A DNA stretch of 64,000 nt from Arthrinium phaeospermum (taxonomy: Eukaryota; Ascomycota; Sordariomycetes; Amphisphaeriales; Apiosporaceae): assembly GCA_006503535.1 (NCBI GenBank), contig QYRS01000010.1, positions 2,294,001-2,358,000 of the forward strand. The letters run 5' to 3'. A model generated the notes under the pieces. That model was not told where the DNA came from. It did not search any database and saw only the letters and a program-made list of their open reading frames with translations. Below are positions 45,435 to 56,092 of this stretch, in pieces; position 1 is the stretch's first letter; each line of letters starts with the position of its first letter. The translations under genes and the position numbers were made by a program.

Positions 45435-45455
45435 CAGCAGCAGCAGCAGCAGCAG
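45435..45455 (+). repeat. CAG trinucleotide repeat (7 units)
   Basis: Seven CAG units in a row, intergenic, with no supported reading frame over it. Confidence 0.9.
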
Positions 45456-46452
45456 CATTCCTTTCCCGCGAGGAGTCGGCGCCCAATGGCATCGGGTTGG
45501 GATGAATTGTCTTCTCGTCTCAATTGGGCCTCAATCCAGCGGCGTCGGGGTGCGGCTCCACGGCTTCCCAAGTCGGAAACGCCCTGGTAGATAGGTACAT
45601 AATCGTCTTTTCTTCGTGGGCTTTTCGATGGGGTGCATTGTCGAATCTACTGCTAGAACATTTTGTGGTTAGTTAGGCAGCGTGGCGTACGTGGTTGAAA
45701 GTTTCGAGGTAGGAGGAGAGGGAGGGAGAGAGATAGAGAGCAAGTTCCATGCTTGATTTTTCTTTTCCTTTTTCCTTCCTGCATCCTTGAAGCATATCCG
45801 GACAGGGGGGGTCCGGACAAAGAGCCAGGATACTGGCCAGGAGTCAGGGCCAGAAAAAGAGGAGACCGTGTCCCCCCTTCGGCTGGCAAGGCAGGCCTGT
45901 CGTAGCCATAAGAGGAGTAGAACAGCCGTCAGTCTGGCCGTTCCAATCAGCTGCCCTGGTCTCTCCGAAAAGTGCCAAAGAAGACGTCGTTGTTCTCCAT
46001 GCACAGCCCATGCCCTACCAATCACCGGGGTCGAGGCCATGGGGGAAAAGATGGGGGATCAAGGCACGAGAGCCGAAGTACCCAGCAAGCACCTGACACT
46101 TCCTCTTTCCAGCGCCGTGTGGGTTTCCCCCTCATCGAAAACTTTGCCCTCTGCCGTGGGCTTGCGGATTACGAAAGAGGGGGAGGGGCAGGAGGCAGGG
46201 CGCTGTAGCGAGGGGATCAGGGCTCATCTGCTTGGCTGATCGAGTGTCGGCCATCCAAGACTGATGGGGGATTCAGCGAATGACGTCGACTATAAATATA
46301 GTGTATGGTGGCACAGCATCCAATTCAGAGCACGGGCTTGGCTTTTCGCCTTTGGACGTTCAACAGGATCCCCCCTCGCGGCAAGTGTTCCATGACTTCC
46401 AAATGGTCTATTCCCTGGATCTGCCTCTTCATCGGTCAATATCCTGCTGGAA

Positions 46453-46585
46453 GTGTGTGTGTGTGAGGGTGTGTGCCTGTGTGCTTCTGGGAGGGTATCG
46501 AATAGAAGTGTGTGCGAGTGTGTGCGAGTGTGCCAATGTGTGTGTCGTGTGTGTCAGGGCGTGTATGTGGGTGTGGGTGTGCGAG
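46453..46585 (+). repeat. Imperfect GT-rich low-complexity stretch
   Basis: Repeated GTGTGTG blocks interrupted by AGGG, CCT and GAG triplets over about 130 bp. The frames across it are simple-sequence artefacts. Confidence 0.8.
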
Positions 46586-48097
46586 TGGATGGCTGCTCCA
46601 CATGAAAGGGTCACTGTTTCTGGTCGACCGGCCGCGGACCCTGGCACATCCCGCAGCGGCCCCAAATTGTGGTGTACATTAGGCGTGTGGCCAGTGCGGA
46701 AACCCCTTGCAAAAAATGAAGGGAGGCCTGTCAGAGGCTTAAAACCAGGGCGCGTCCGACTATTGAGGCCCTAGCATGGTCGTGGAACTCTGCAGTCGAA
46801 ACATGTTCGCAGCGACAGGAGAAGAAGAAGGAGATGTGTGGGTGGGGTTCTCTCTCACTTCTACACTGCAGTGCTTAGTGCTTCACACCACCATCCCTTC
46901 GCTCCGAGTAACGTGCCGTGCTCTAAACGCAATAAGCACCTTGATTGATAGCCTTGATAAAGAGGGGCCAGAAGAGGAAGCGTTGCTACGGTCTGACATG
47001 CATGGGCTGCATTGGATTGGGCAATTGGGGGATGCTTCGCCCATCACTCAACGGGTCTTGGATGCGGGTGAATGATGGAGCGTCTGCAACAGAATTACGC
47101 AAAGTGCCCCCATATATCGTGCAGCAAGTATCCCACTTGTTATCGAATGCCCATGGGCAATTGGCTAGCCGTATGCGGTGCATCTGGTCTAGTTGCTTGA
47201 CGTCGGGTGGATATAATATCCGAACGGCATGGTACGTTGTTTTGACTAGAGGCCCAGGTGAAATTGGGATGATCAGAAGCATGGGCTGGTCTTGGCTCAT
47301 AACGAAGCCAGGGTATACGAGCGTTCTCGAAGCTCAAATTTGGAAGGCCAAGGCTGGCCGATGGTCTGCCAGATTAGGCTGGCCAAAACAACAAGGCATG
47401 GCCCGTTTAAGCGGCCTAAGTGTTGTCCGCTGGCCCCAGGCGGGCCAAGCCCATGAAAAGGCCGAGAGGGGAGGGGGGAAAGTCCCTTCATCGAGAGAGA
47501 AGAAGACCGCTTGTAGACGCGACTTGTTTACTTGATCGAGGGTGTTTGACTAAAAGTCCCAATCGCATTATTGCATCCGGGGCTATATTGGGCACCATTT
47601 GTTGTACAGCAATGGGCGCGAATGAGCAGCAATGCATGTGGTGTACAATTCTGTCACCGAAACACGAGCCTCACTACGAGGGGAGGACTTCCAGACCCAG
47701 CCCTGCATCTAGACCTCTGGCAAGGCACGCATACACATGTTGAGGTGACAAGGCGTCGATGGGCAGATCCCGGATTGCGGGCTCGTTGCCGGATGGCTTC
47801 ACAGCATATGCAATGGAATCGTGTCATGGTATCACGTTTCACCGCGCTCCGGTGTGTTTCCACCGCAGCATCATGGCGGTTCCGAGTAGTCAATAGGAAA
47901 TTAGCGGATGTTGCTTGTGCGAGCGCAAGGCGACGAGATATTTGAGCCCAATGAAGCCCATCCAGCCAATGCCGGATGGGGATCCGCCGAGGGCATGACT
48001 GAACTATTGCATGTATATGAAGCCAGGTCACACCGTGGCTGAGGAGCGGTGTAGACCGGCTGATGACGGCCAAGTAGGGCAGGCAAGTTTTGCATCT

Positions 48098-49292
48098 TCA
48101 ACATCTGGCACAGCCCACGAGCAGCAAATGTGCGTCACCGAGAGGCGAGGCTGCGTTTGGGGGGTGTTGATCGGTCTCGTCCAGTCCCGGAATAGGTATG
48201 TATATGCTGCGATGCAATGTATCCAGTGAGCCAAGTCGTGAGCCAGGTACCAGACTTACCAGGGATGAAACATATGTGATGAAGAAATACCGGGCGCCAC
48301 CATCCCACGACCGATGCGGCCCAAAACACGCCTCGAACGACAGGGTGGAGTGAACGGTCTGCGGAATGGGCCGGCCACGTTGGTTCTGGCTAACCGGAAC
48401 CGGATCCATGAAGATCCCAGACCCCGTCACTTTTCTTTCCAACGCCAGATTGAGATACAGATCGAGCAAGCCCTCCTCCGGGCAGGCATAAAGAGTACTG
48501 CCCACGTGAGAGTGCATGTAGCGCATCCCCAGCGGTTCGTAAATCCCTTGCAACAAGATGAACCTCATCTGGGCTCCGACGGTGGCCGCGGAATACAAGG
48601 CTGATTGCTGTCCAAGCCAGGGGTCGTTGCCTTCGTCACCGCGCATGAGTCAACCAGGTCGCTAATGCAGAAAGTCTCAGTGTGCAAGGTGTGTATCGCA
48701 TGTGCGTGTATGTGTTGTCATCTGGCATCGTACGGGCACAGACTGTGTAGGTATCGAGATTGTTTCTCTCAACAACGGGGTCGACGACTGTTGCGGGTAA
48801 TGGGCATTCTTTCGTTGTAGATGTGCTGTAACAGTGTTGGCTGCAAGTTGCTCCTGGAGTGCATCAAGAACAATATCGTCTGTTCCGAATGTGGCTTGCT
48901 GAAGTGGACAACACACAGGTGACAGTTAGGATGTCCCAGATCGACCTCAGGCTCCATCCACGGAAGACATTCCTCGCCAGGAACAGGTGGCAAAGCCATA
49001 CTGTGACACTGCGGGCGTCGAACCCTGTATTGTGGGATACCCACTTCAGGTATATCGAAACTCCCGGACCGGAGTAGATAGATGCCTCATCGACCTGGTG
49101 GTTTGCGGCCATTTTGTACCAAAACAAGCCTGTCCGTGGCGACTGGGACCAAGAGGTGATGTTGAAAAGCCTGTATCCCGTGTATCCCGTGACCATGGTG
49201 GCATGCCTGCTCCGGACAACACAGCCCTGGCCAGGCTGGCTAAGGTCCGAACCGCGTCTAAGCTCGATGGCCTCCGTGGCGTGCTTGTGCAA
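48098..49292 (-). CDS. Possible multi-exon gene, unrecognised
   Basis: Three successive minus-strand frames have protein-like composition. One is about 49,220-48,930 (GYTGYRLFNITSWSQSPRTG, GLFWYKMAANHQVDEASIY). A second begins near 48,905 after a TTCAG acceptor-like site (ATFGTDDIVLDALQEQLAA). The third is 48,640-48,285 (GAQMRFILLQGIYEPLGMRY, LYACPEEGLLDLYLNLALER) and ends at a CTG|GTAAGT donor. I could not join them into one phase-consistent model with a start, and the outer limits are uncertain. No family recognised. Confidence 0.28.
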
Positions 49293-50053
49293 CGAGGTCG
49301 ATAGGGAGGGCCACAGGATCGGGCGGGATCACCCATGCATGCCACAGGCAGGTACGAGTAAGCGCACGCCATGCCTTCATCCGAAGTGGACCGTGGCGGC
49401 AAATACGCATACGAAGGTCTGGAAGTGAGGGATTAGCAGAGTACAAAGAAGCGGGCACAAGTCAGGTTACTTGTACAAGAAAGGTATCCCTATACATACC
49501 TAAGTAGCCATGGGAAATACCCGCACATGGGACAGCGATGGCAGGGTGGGGCATTTTCCCGGTCTTGGATCGAGACGTGGCACTCCATCAAAGGGCTTCT
49601 CATCAGGACTGGGGGACAAATTGCCCAAAGGCTAAGCAATCCAATCAGATCCGGTCGAGTCCCCACATTCGAATCGTTGATATGTTGGGTAGGGTTGGAC
49701 AGTGACAAACGTCTTTAGCCAACGCCTATTATCAAGAAAGCCTCACGAAAAGATGCCTCTCGAGAGAACCAACTGCAGCGTGGGGTGTCTGTGAAGCCGT
49801 CGCATTATAAGTATAAGGGGGTTTCCCGGTCCCATCGGTTGAGGACATATCGCCAGCATCTCGAAGTTCGACATCTCAGAAAACTACGAGAACAGCCTCT
49901 CATTGCATTAAAGCAGAGAATAATTCCCATAGTCAATCAGTCCTGTCCAAGGTTGAACCCGTGGTTAGTATATTGCCTGTGTTGTCCCCACTTTAATTTT
50001 GTGCTGACCTGGGAACGCCACTATAGCGAAGACTATACACCTCAAGCGACACA

Positions 50054-50467
50054 ATGTGCTACTTCCAACAGACGAGATGGAGCTGTGGGTGGTGGCGATG
50101 GGGGCACTTTAAGCAGCAGTGCCCGAAGGAATATCGAACTGTTCGTGGCTCCGGGGTCGTTTCCATCATCAGAGGTGTGTTGTGGACTGGGAGAAGTCAT
50201 GCTAATGTGGAGGTTCGGTAGGGCGAAACCTGCGGCATGAAGCTGGTGTACGAAACCACCTTCGAAGAAGACCGGTGCAAGATCTGCAAAGACATCGAGA
50301 AGAAGCAGCGCAAGTACACCAAGCTCCAGAGCGACATATACCGATGGCAGAGGGAAGGGAATCGAAGCGCGACGATCGAGCGAGCCGAGAGAGATATTAT
50401 GGACGTCGAGACTGCGATTCAGGGGCTGGAGCAACAGCACTACCAGAGAGTCCACGAGACGCTCTGA
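50054..50467 (+). CDS. Small Cys/Trp-rich fungal protein (MCYFxQTRWxCG family)
   Basis: Exons 50054-50140 and 50222-50467 give 110 residues. The 81-bp intron has donor GTTCGT, a GCTAATG branch and a CGGTAG acceptor, in phase 0. Exon 1 reads MCYFQQTRWSCGWWRWGHFK then QQCPKEYRT. Exon 2 starts GETCGMKLVYET and goes on DRCKICKDIEKKQRKYTKLQ with a helical coiled-coil tail (REGNRSATIERAERDIMDVE). This pattern recurs as a small protein family in filamentous ascomycetes; its function is, to my knowledge, unknown. Cys residues in CG.., QQC, ETCG and CKICKD could bind zinc. Exon 1 is too short to stand out alone, so the gene is easily truncated at the internal ATG at 50237. Confidence 0.85.
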
Positions 50468-51850
50468 GCTCTCTAGATGTCGGGGGATGTAAATGTCCAA
50501 CTGGTTGGCTGGCCTTTTAGGCAAAGAGTTAGAACCAAGATCAAGAGTCTCAAGAGTAGGAAAACTGGGGTGCAGGAACTTACAGGCTTGGCTCATCACC
50601 ATCATGCATTTGTTTTTTTGGAGGGCCTATCCGAGCTGGAATAACGGTCTTTTGAATGAGTAAAACAACAGTCGTTTCGTGCAATATCAATCGAAAAAAG
50701 TCGGTCCATGTCAAGCAGTCTGGGTCCCTAGTTGTCGTTGTGGTGAGGATTTTTCGTCATCTGCCAAGGTGGCCTCGGATGTCGCGGTTCGTCATTTTGA
50801 GCAGCCAGCTATCAGCAGCTACATGGAAGACACAGCGCTTCTCCCTTTCGACCGAAGCAAAACTGTAACAAGAGGGGCGGGGAAATAAACGGAAGACCGC
50901 TGCAGAGCAGCTTTCCCAGACCCGTCGTCCATGACGGAACTAGCCCATGGCAGCCAGTGTAGGGGAGAGAGGAGACCAGAAGGTTTGCTAGGGTTGCAAT
51001 TTTCATAGCCAATGCACAATATTTCGAGGAAAACGCCTATTCGTGGACGGGGAGCGGAGGTGTCGCCAGTCAGTGATCACGTAGTCGATCAAAGAAGCCC
51101 TGGCTAGCCTGGTACTGGAGCTCCTCACGAGAACCAGTGGTGCGAGCGAGAGCTGCCGCTTAAGTGGACGAAAGTGGACGCTGATGGGTCGGGCACACCC
51201 GAGGCTCCACTTAACTGGTCGATTCCCGTCGCTCGCGCAGGGTTCCGCACCGCCCTTTTGGTAATGTGCACGAAATTGCAGCGGTAAGGCAAAACGACTT
51301 TCTTCGGCCGTCGTACGCAGGATGCAGACACAAGAACGGACGGACAGTCGGAGTCGGACGACCGTCCGCTGCGGTGTTTTTTTCAGAACAAGATGATATT
51401 GACAGAGAAAATTGTGCGCTAGAACTGCCTGCCTCTTTATACCACTCCACCATCCATTAGAGGGGAGTAAGCGGGCACGTGGCTACAAGTCAATGGATCT
51501 CATGGCCAGCGAGACCCAGAAGAATAGAATGATTGGCTGAGTAATAGCCAGTTAGCGGTGAAAGTGCAGAAGAGATCCATCCAATTCGACCCGTATGTCG
51601 CACAGGGGAGCGGCCCCATCCGCAACCCCATCGACCAGTACTCCGGGCCGCAGCAGACAGCCACGATTGGCTGTATCTGGGCAACTGACCGACCTGCTGG
51701 GTGATTCCTGAGTCGCAGCGTATGTAGCGTACGCCTTACCGTCGGTACATGATTAGGCCACTTTGGGGCAATTCTTCGCGATGAAGATGGCGGGGAATCT
51801 GTGCATGACGACAAGCACACGTGATGGTCATATACTGCCGTTTATTTCTT
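50468..51850. other. Intergenic, nothing recognised
   Basis: About 1.4 kb between converging genes. Short spurious frames only. Confidence 0.4.
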
Positions 51851-52476
51851 TCATGCAGCAGCAGCAGCATCAGAGAACGTCCCCACCAGAGGCTTGCCGA
51901 TGCCATCTTTGATACTTGGGGCGTGGCCTTGCAGCTCGGGCAGGTCGTCATCGCTGGTCCAGTCCAAGTGACCCTGGACTGTGCCGGCAGATGATAGGTC
52001 ATCGTCAGTGGACAGCTTGGCCAAGATGGTCTGATAGCGGGATAGTCGCAGATCTTGGCCGGATAGCATGGCATGTGGCGCTTGCTGTGTCTCCTGGGGG
52101 GCGATCTCGAAAATGTCTACCAAGTTACTGGAGCAAGCCTGTTAGCTTCCACTCAAGGTCCGCAAGTGTGCACCTCTGCTATCGCATCGCGTCTCGGAAT
52201 GCGACATACTTTGATGTTTTTGCTACGACTTTTTGAACGGCTTCGTTTTCGCGTTGCGACTCGAGGGGGTCCGCCTGGGCGTTCATGTTCTGGTCGCTGA
52301 AGCTGCCATACTGGAAGTTGTTCGGATCGTCGATAAGCAGGCGGGAAACGTCATCCTGATTGTACAAGCATCGTCGTTAGCGAAGTGGCGGCAGCAATGG
52401 AAAATGTTGCGACAGAACGAACCTCGTCAAACGTCTCCTGCCTGCGATTGCCGAGGCAAGAAGCGCATGCGCCCAT
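51851..52476 (-). CDS. LAMTOR1/Meh1(Ego1)-like lipid-anchored TORC1 adaptor
   Basis: Exons 52476-52423, 52355-52210 and 52127-51851 give 158 residues (donors GTTCGT and GTATGT, acceptors ATCAG and CTCCAG, phases matching). The N-terminus MGACASCLGNRRQE has the Gly2 myristoylation context and Cys4/Cys7 palmitoylation sites of LAMTOR1/Ego1. The middle reads SRLLIDDPNNFQYGSFSDQN, AQADPLESQRENEAVQKVV and NLVDIFEIAP, matching the fungal LAMTOR1/MEH1 domain. Such proteins anchor the Ragulator/EGO complex on the vacuole membrane, where Rag/Gtr GTPases signal amino-acid supply to TORC1. The C-terminal DDDL-rich segment and Ala run are poorly conserved. The 18-codon first exon explains why the gene could be missed. 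Confidence 0.9.
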
Positions 52477-54249
52477 TGCGTAAGTGGCAGTCTCTCGGTT
52501 GCGAAAGCTGGTAGGGAGGGAATCAAAAGGGGCCTAAAGAAAATAGATGGCTTGGACTGGGACGAGCGTCCCTTTTCCCGAAATCTAGCATGTACGAAGC
52601 ATAAGTAAGGAGCGGATAATCTGCCTGCTTGTCTGGTCGCGAGGCTGAAATGAAGTTGGGCTGACTTGGTCTTGATTGAGGGTGTTTCGTTGCCTTGCTG
52701 CGAGTCGAACGATAGTGTCATGGCAATTGAAGCCCGTGCGTCATGGCCGTGTTTGTTTGGCTGTTTGGATTTGCGCCGGAGCTATGTTTTTCCCTCGCCA
52801 GCTCCTTCCCTCAAAGGCGCCCGTCCCTCCCCTGGCCAACTGCAGGAAGATGGCCCCACCCACTTTGATTGGCAAAAGATAAGGCTGCAGTTGCCTTGCA
52901 AGCTGCCCTGTCCCGTCTTCGGCAGGTATGAAGAAGAAATTTGACATCGGATGAAGACTCGTCCTGAGACAGGCATCAAGTGGATTGTTTCCTTCCTTAT
53001 TTTTAGGCTTCTTCTGTTTCTGTTTCACTGCAGATACCATGCATCTCATCCCCTCCTGACCCCAACCGCAACATGTGGCAGGAATTGGGAGCGGGCTAAT
53101 CGTGTTGAGTTTTATGTCGCCGTGCGAGAAGGATTTGCAGCCCATGGTAGCAGACTCAATGGATGTCAGGACAATTCGAGCCTCGCATTTCCCCAAGTCT
53201 TCTACATTTCAAGGGGTAATATTTGACCGTCATAGGCCTGGTGCTGCTACTGCACGCGAACCCACACCACATAATCCACCAAATGCATGCACCTGCACCA
53301 CCAATTGCGATGCGACAAAAGGTGATGATTTAGATCAATCGAGATGGGAGGCATTGATTGGTCGCCGGCGCGACGGTAAGCTTGCTGCTTGCTGGCAGCA
53401 AGCTGGAACGTGCGAAGTCTCAAGATCCGCGTTTCCAAACTTGGCTACATGATCTCGACCAGGCTTCCCTGTCAGCTGGGTGCAACCCCACAGCCGACAG
53501 TTGTCATACCGCCAGACAGGATGGGCTCGATGGAGCACAATTGCTTGATCGAACACCAGACTGCATGCGGCTCTGCGGCGATGTACAGTACTTGCAGCTA
53601 CATGTACGATCCAGACAAGTCAACCCGCCGAGCCACCATTTCTCAACATCCTGGATCCCTGTCGGCGAACCCCAGACTACGACATCACCCCATCCTCCAA
53701 CCCAGTCTTTCCCGATAGGGAAGCTGAGCATGCGACACATTGCGGGCGCTGTGGGCGAAACTGCACCGTCTGAGACGAACTTAGCGTCCCGTCAATTAGG
53801 CTTAACTTGCCTCTGCCAAAAATAAACATCTTGGCTTGTTTCCTCTGCCACCAAAATAGCAACATGGCCAATCCTTGACCTAATCCAATTCGCTCTGGAC
53901 GGCAACTCGGCACGGCCCTTCATCGCGTTCGTGCCAATGTGCCGGCCAAGCAGGATCTTATTCGCTCGTCTTGTGTGCGGTGGCGATGGGGGCATTTTGT
54001 GTGCTGGGGTTGGATGAATAGGTAAGTTGTTACACAAATGTCCTCCCCCTATCAAGGGGATGAACCCCATTCGCGAGGCTCCAGCAGCTTGTTGCCAACT
54101 GCATATAAAACATGCTGGGACGCTGCTACTATCTATCAGGAGTCAGTATAAGACAACGACCGACAAGCCCCTTTCGCATTCTACCAAGCAACCTTTCGCG
54201 ACTCCAGCTACGAAGCCACACTCACTGATATTCCATTCTGAGCTGCATC
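52477..54249. promoter_or_regulatory. Divergent intergenic region between the LAMTOR1-like and cytochrome genes
   Basis: About 1.8 kb serving two divergent genes. Short frames in 53.2-53.9 kb are open on both strands without coding pattern. The 54,100-54,249 stretch has a CA-rich leader before the ATG at 54250. No specific regulatory site can be named. Confidence 0.4.
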
Positions 54250-55023
54250 ATGGCCCCCACCCACTCCCGCGTTCCGGCAATTACCCTCACCCTACTTGCC
54301 CTTTCGAATGGCAGCTTAGGTCAAAAGAAAGTGACCAACGAGTTCACCGACCCTGCGACCGGCATCGTCTTGCAACGCTTCTTCGGAGCCAAGTCCGGCT
54401 ACGGCTTTGGCATCGCACTCCCGACGACCCCGACCAACTCCTTTATCGGGCAACTGTCGTTCCCGCTCAACAATGGCGCCGGATGGGGAGGCTGGTCCTT
54501 GACCGGCGACATGGAGGGACCTCTCCTGATGGCCGCCTGGTCCGACGGAACCAGCGTCGTCTCGTCCTTCCGCCAGGCCGCCAACGAGAAAGATAACCCG
54601 CCCGAGGTTGCCGGCAACTTCTCCGTGAAGCCCATCGCCAAGAGCACCTCGGTCAACAACACCTTCCTGACCTACACCTTCTTGTGCGAGGGCTGCCTCG
54701 GCGCCCAGCTCGGCCTCGACCCGAACGCCGGGACGGGCAAGGGCGTGGAGATGGGCTGGGCCCTGTCGGACAAGGCCGTGCAGAACCCGGGCAGCTCGGC
54801 CGGCGTGCTGGCGTTCCACAACATCGGCGAGGGAGGCTTCAAGGCGGACCTGGCCCTCGCCAAGCGTCCCGAGTTCGACACCTGGGCTGCTCTGGCTGGC
54901 CCTCCGGTTGCTGGAGCTGCTGGCGCCAAGCCATTTGACACTACAAAGGGAGGATCTGGTGGCGACAGTGGAGACGAAGACAGCGGCGATGATAGTGGCG
55001 ATGAGTCCGATGACGATGACTGA
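54250..55023 (+). CDS. Secreted stand-alone CDH-type cytochrome b domain protein (AA8-like)
   Basis: A single exon of 257 residues. A signal peptide covers about residues 1-24 (VPAITLTLLALSNGSLG). The body matches the cellobiose-dehydrogenase cytochrome (DOMON-fold) domain: VTNEFTDPATGIVLQRFF, SGYGFGIALP, GGWSLTGDMEGPLLMAAW and AGVLAFHNIGEGGFKADL. The Met in GDMEG and the His in AFHNIG are in the places of the Met/His haem ligands of CDH. Two Cys (CEGC) are present. There is no flavin dehydrogenase domain and no carbohydrate-binding module. Instead a Gly/Ser/Asp-rich acidic tail (GGDSGDEDSGDDSGDESDDD) ends the protein. Free AA8 domains can pass electrons to lytic polysaccharide monooxygenases or reduce iron; that role is inferred. 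Confidence 0.88.
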   Translation: MAPTHSRVPAITLTLLALSNGSLGQKKVTNEFTDPATGIVLQRFFGAKSGYGFGIALPTTPTNSFIGQLSFPLNNGAGWGGWSLTGDMEGPLLMAAWSDGTSVVSSFRQAANEKDNPPEVAGNFSVKPIAKSTSVNNTFLTYTFLCEGCLGAQLGLDPNAGTGKGVEMGWALSDKAVQNPGSSAGVLAFHNIGEGGFKADLALAKRPEFDTWAALAGPPVAGAAGAKPFDTTKGGSGGDSGDEDSGDDSGDESDDDD

Positions 55024-55500
55024 TCTCGAGTTGGCTTCAATACTCCCCCTCGTCGAGCGTTTTCCTTTTCACAAACCGATAGAACCATTTTTCGCCTGTA
55101 CATAACATACTGCTATATACCTATATATCACACAAAGAATTATGCTGGACATAAACCATGCAGTTGACTCCATCCCCAGCTCGTGAAGAAGAAATATGTG
55201 GTCTAGTGAGCCTGGGCCTGATACCGCCACCCAGCAGAAGGACCAATGGAGGTTACTGGTTTCTTTGGCAATCTATTTCCTCGGCTTCCAGTCCTGATGA
55301 TTATCAGCTTGATGGGATGGACGTCACCCAAGTATCAGCAAATCCATGCTGCCCAGAAACTTTGGTCCAAGCCCCTATCTCCACGTAGAACAGAAGAGAA
55401 TCTATCAAACTCTGTCTTATCATAATCAGCAGAGAGAATGAACGCAATATTCTCGCGGAGAACCTGCCCTAAGACACTGGGTTAGGCAGACTTTTATCAA
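55024..55500. other. Intergenic leading into the tRNA-like cluster
   Basis: The cytochrome 3' UTR, then A/T-richer DNA. GCCCTAAGACAC at 55466-55477 is the first copy of an upstream motif conserved before the next two tRNA-like units. Confidence 0.4.
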
Positions 55501-55607
55501 TCCGGAGTGGTGTAATGGTAACATGGCGTGGTTTCACATGAGTTGATTGATACGACTCATGCCCCGTCAAGGGGGCCGCAGCTCCAGGTTCGAGTCCTGG
55601 CTCCGGT
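55501..55607 (+). ncRNA. tRNA-like Pol III unit 1
   Basis: The A box TGGTGTAATGG and B box GGTTCGAGTCC are both consensus. Arms: acceptor CCGGAG/CTCCGG; D stem GTGT/ACAT; T arm CCAGG-TTCGAGT-CCTGG. Between D and T arms there is no 5-bp anticodon arm with U33. Instead GCG/CGC closes two hairpins: CATGAGT (55537-55543)/ACTCATG (55555-55561), and CCCC-GTCAA-GGGG. A T5 terminator lies at 55620-55624. The first acceptor pair is a T/T mismatch. It could be a structured Pol III RNA, a tRNA-derived SINE-like copy or a decayed tRNA. Confidence 0.55.
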
Positions 55608-55710
55608 AAGTTTGCATTCTTTTTCCTTTTCCTCCTCCTTTTGACTTTGTATTCTTCTGGCTCTTTCTTATCGCAACCAGAACAGAGAAAGTGTCTCTCA
55701 GGGGGGACCT

Positions 55711-55723
55711 ACCCTTAAGACAC
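55711..55723 (+). promoter_or_regulatory. Conserved upstream motif of the tRNA-like units
   Basis: ACCCTTAAGACAC ends 23 bp before unit 2. The same string occurs at 55955-55967, 23 bp before unit 3, and as GCCCTAAGACAC at 55466-55477, 23 bp before unit 1. Constant spacing suggests an upstream Pol III promoter element or simply shared duplication. Confidence 0.45.
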
Positions 55724-55746
55724 TAGTTTCCTGACACTTCAATCAA

Positions 55747-55849
55747 TCCGGAGTGGTGTAATGGTAACATAGCGGCTTTGCACATGAGTTAACACAACTC
55801 ATGCCCCGTCAAGGGGGGCGCAGCTCCAGGTTCGAATCCTGGCTCCGGT
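55747..55849 (+). ncRNA. tRNA-like Pol III unit 2
   Basis: Same plan as unit 1: acceptor CCGGAG/CTCCGG, D stem GTGT/ACAT, T arm CCAGG-TTCGAAT-CCTGG. The first inserted hairpin is an 8-bp perfect helix CATGAGTT (55783-55790)/AACTCATG (55796-55803) with a 5-nt loop; the second is CCCC-GTCAA-GGGG. A T5 terminator is at 55862-55866. It lies 246 bp after unit 1 in a head-to-tail repeat that includes flanking DNA. Confidence 0.55.
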
Positions 55850-55990
55850 ATGAATGCATTCTTTTTCTGTTTCCTCCCTCTTTTAACTTTCATTCTTTTG
55901 GCTCTTATCGTATCGAAATCAGGAGAGAGAAAGAGTTTCTCAGCGGGAACATGTACCCTTAAGACACGAGATTGCTGAACCTTTTATTAA

Positions 55991-56092
55991 TCCGGAGTGG
56001 TGTAATGGTAACATCGCGACTTCACACTTAAGTACTTAAGCTTAAGCCCCGTTGAGGGGGGCGCAGCTCCAGGTTCGAGTCCTTGCTCCGGG
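55991..56092 (+). ncRNA. tRNA-like Pol III unit 3
   Basis: Same plan, 244 bp after unit 2. The first hairpin has an entirely different helix, CTTAAG (56027-56032)/CTTAAG (56041-56046); the second is CCCC-GTTGA-GGGG. One T-stem pair is lost (CCTTG for CCTGG), so this copy may be decaying. A T7 terminator is at 56104-56110. Confidence 0.5.

Larger units (their letters stand above)
44008..50053. other. Long gene-poor region with microsatellites
   Basis: About 6 kb with no recognisable domain on either strand apart from the candidate at 48.1-49.3 kb. It holds a C20 tract, a CAG array and a GT-rich low-complexity stretch (about 46,453-46,585). Many short frames are open on both strands but have no coding pattern. 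Some of 44.0-46.3 kb could be long UTR or promoter DNA for an unseen gene. Confidence 0.45.
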
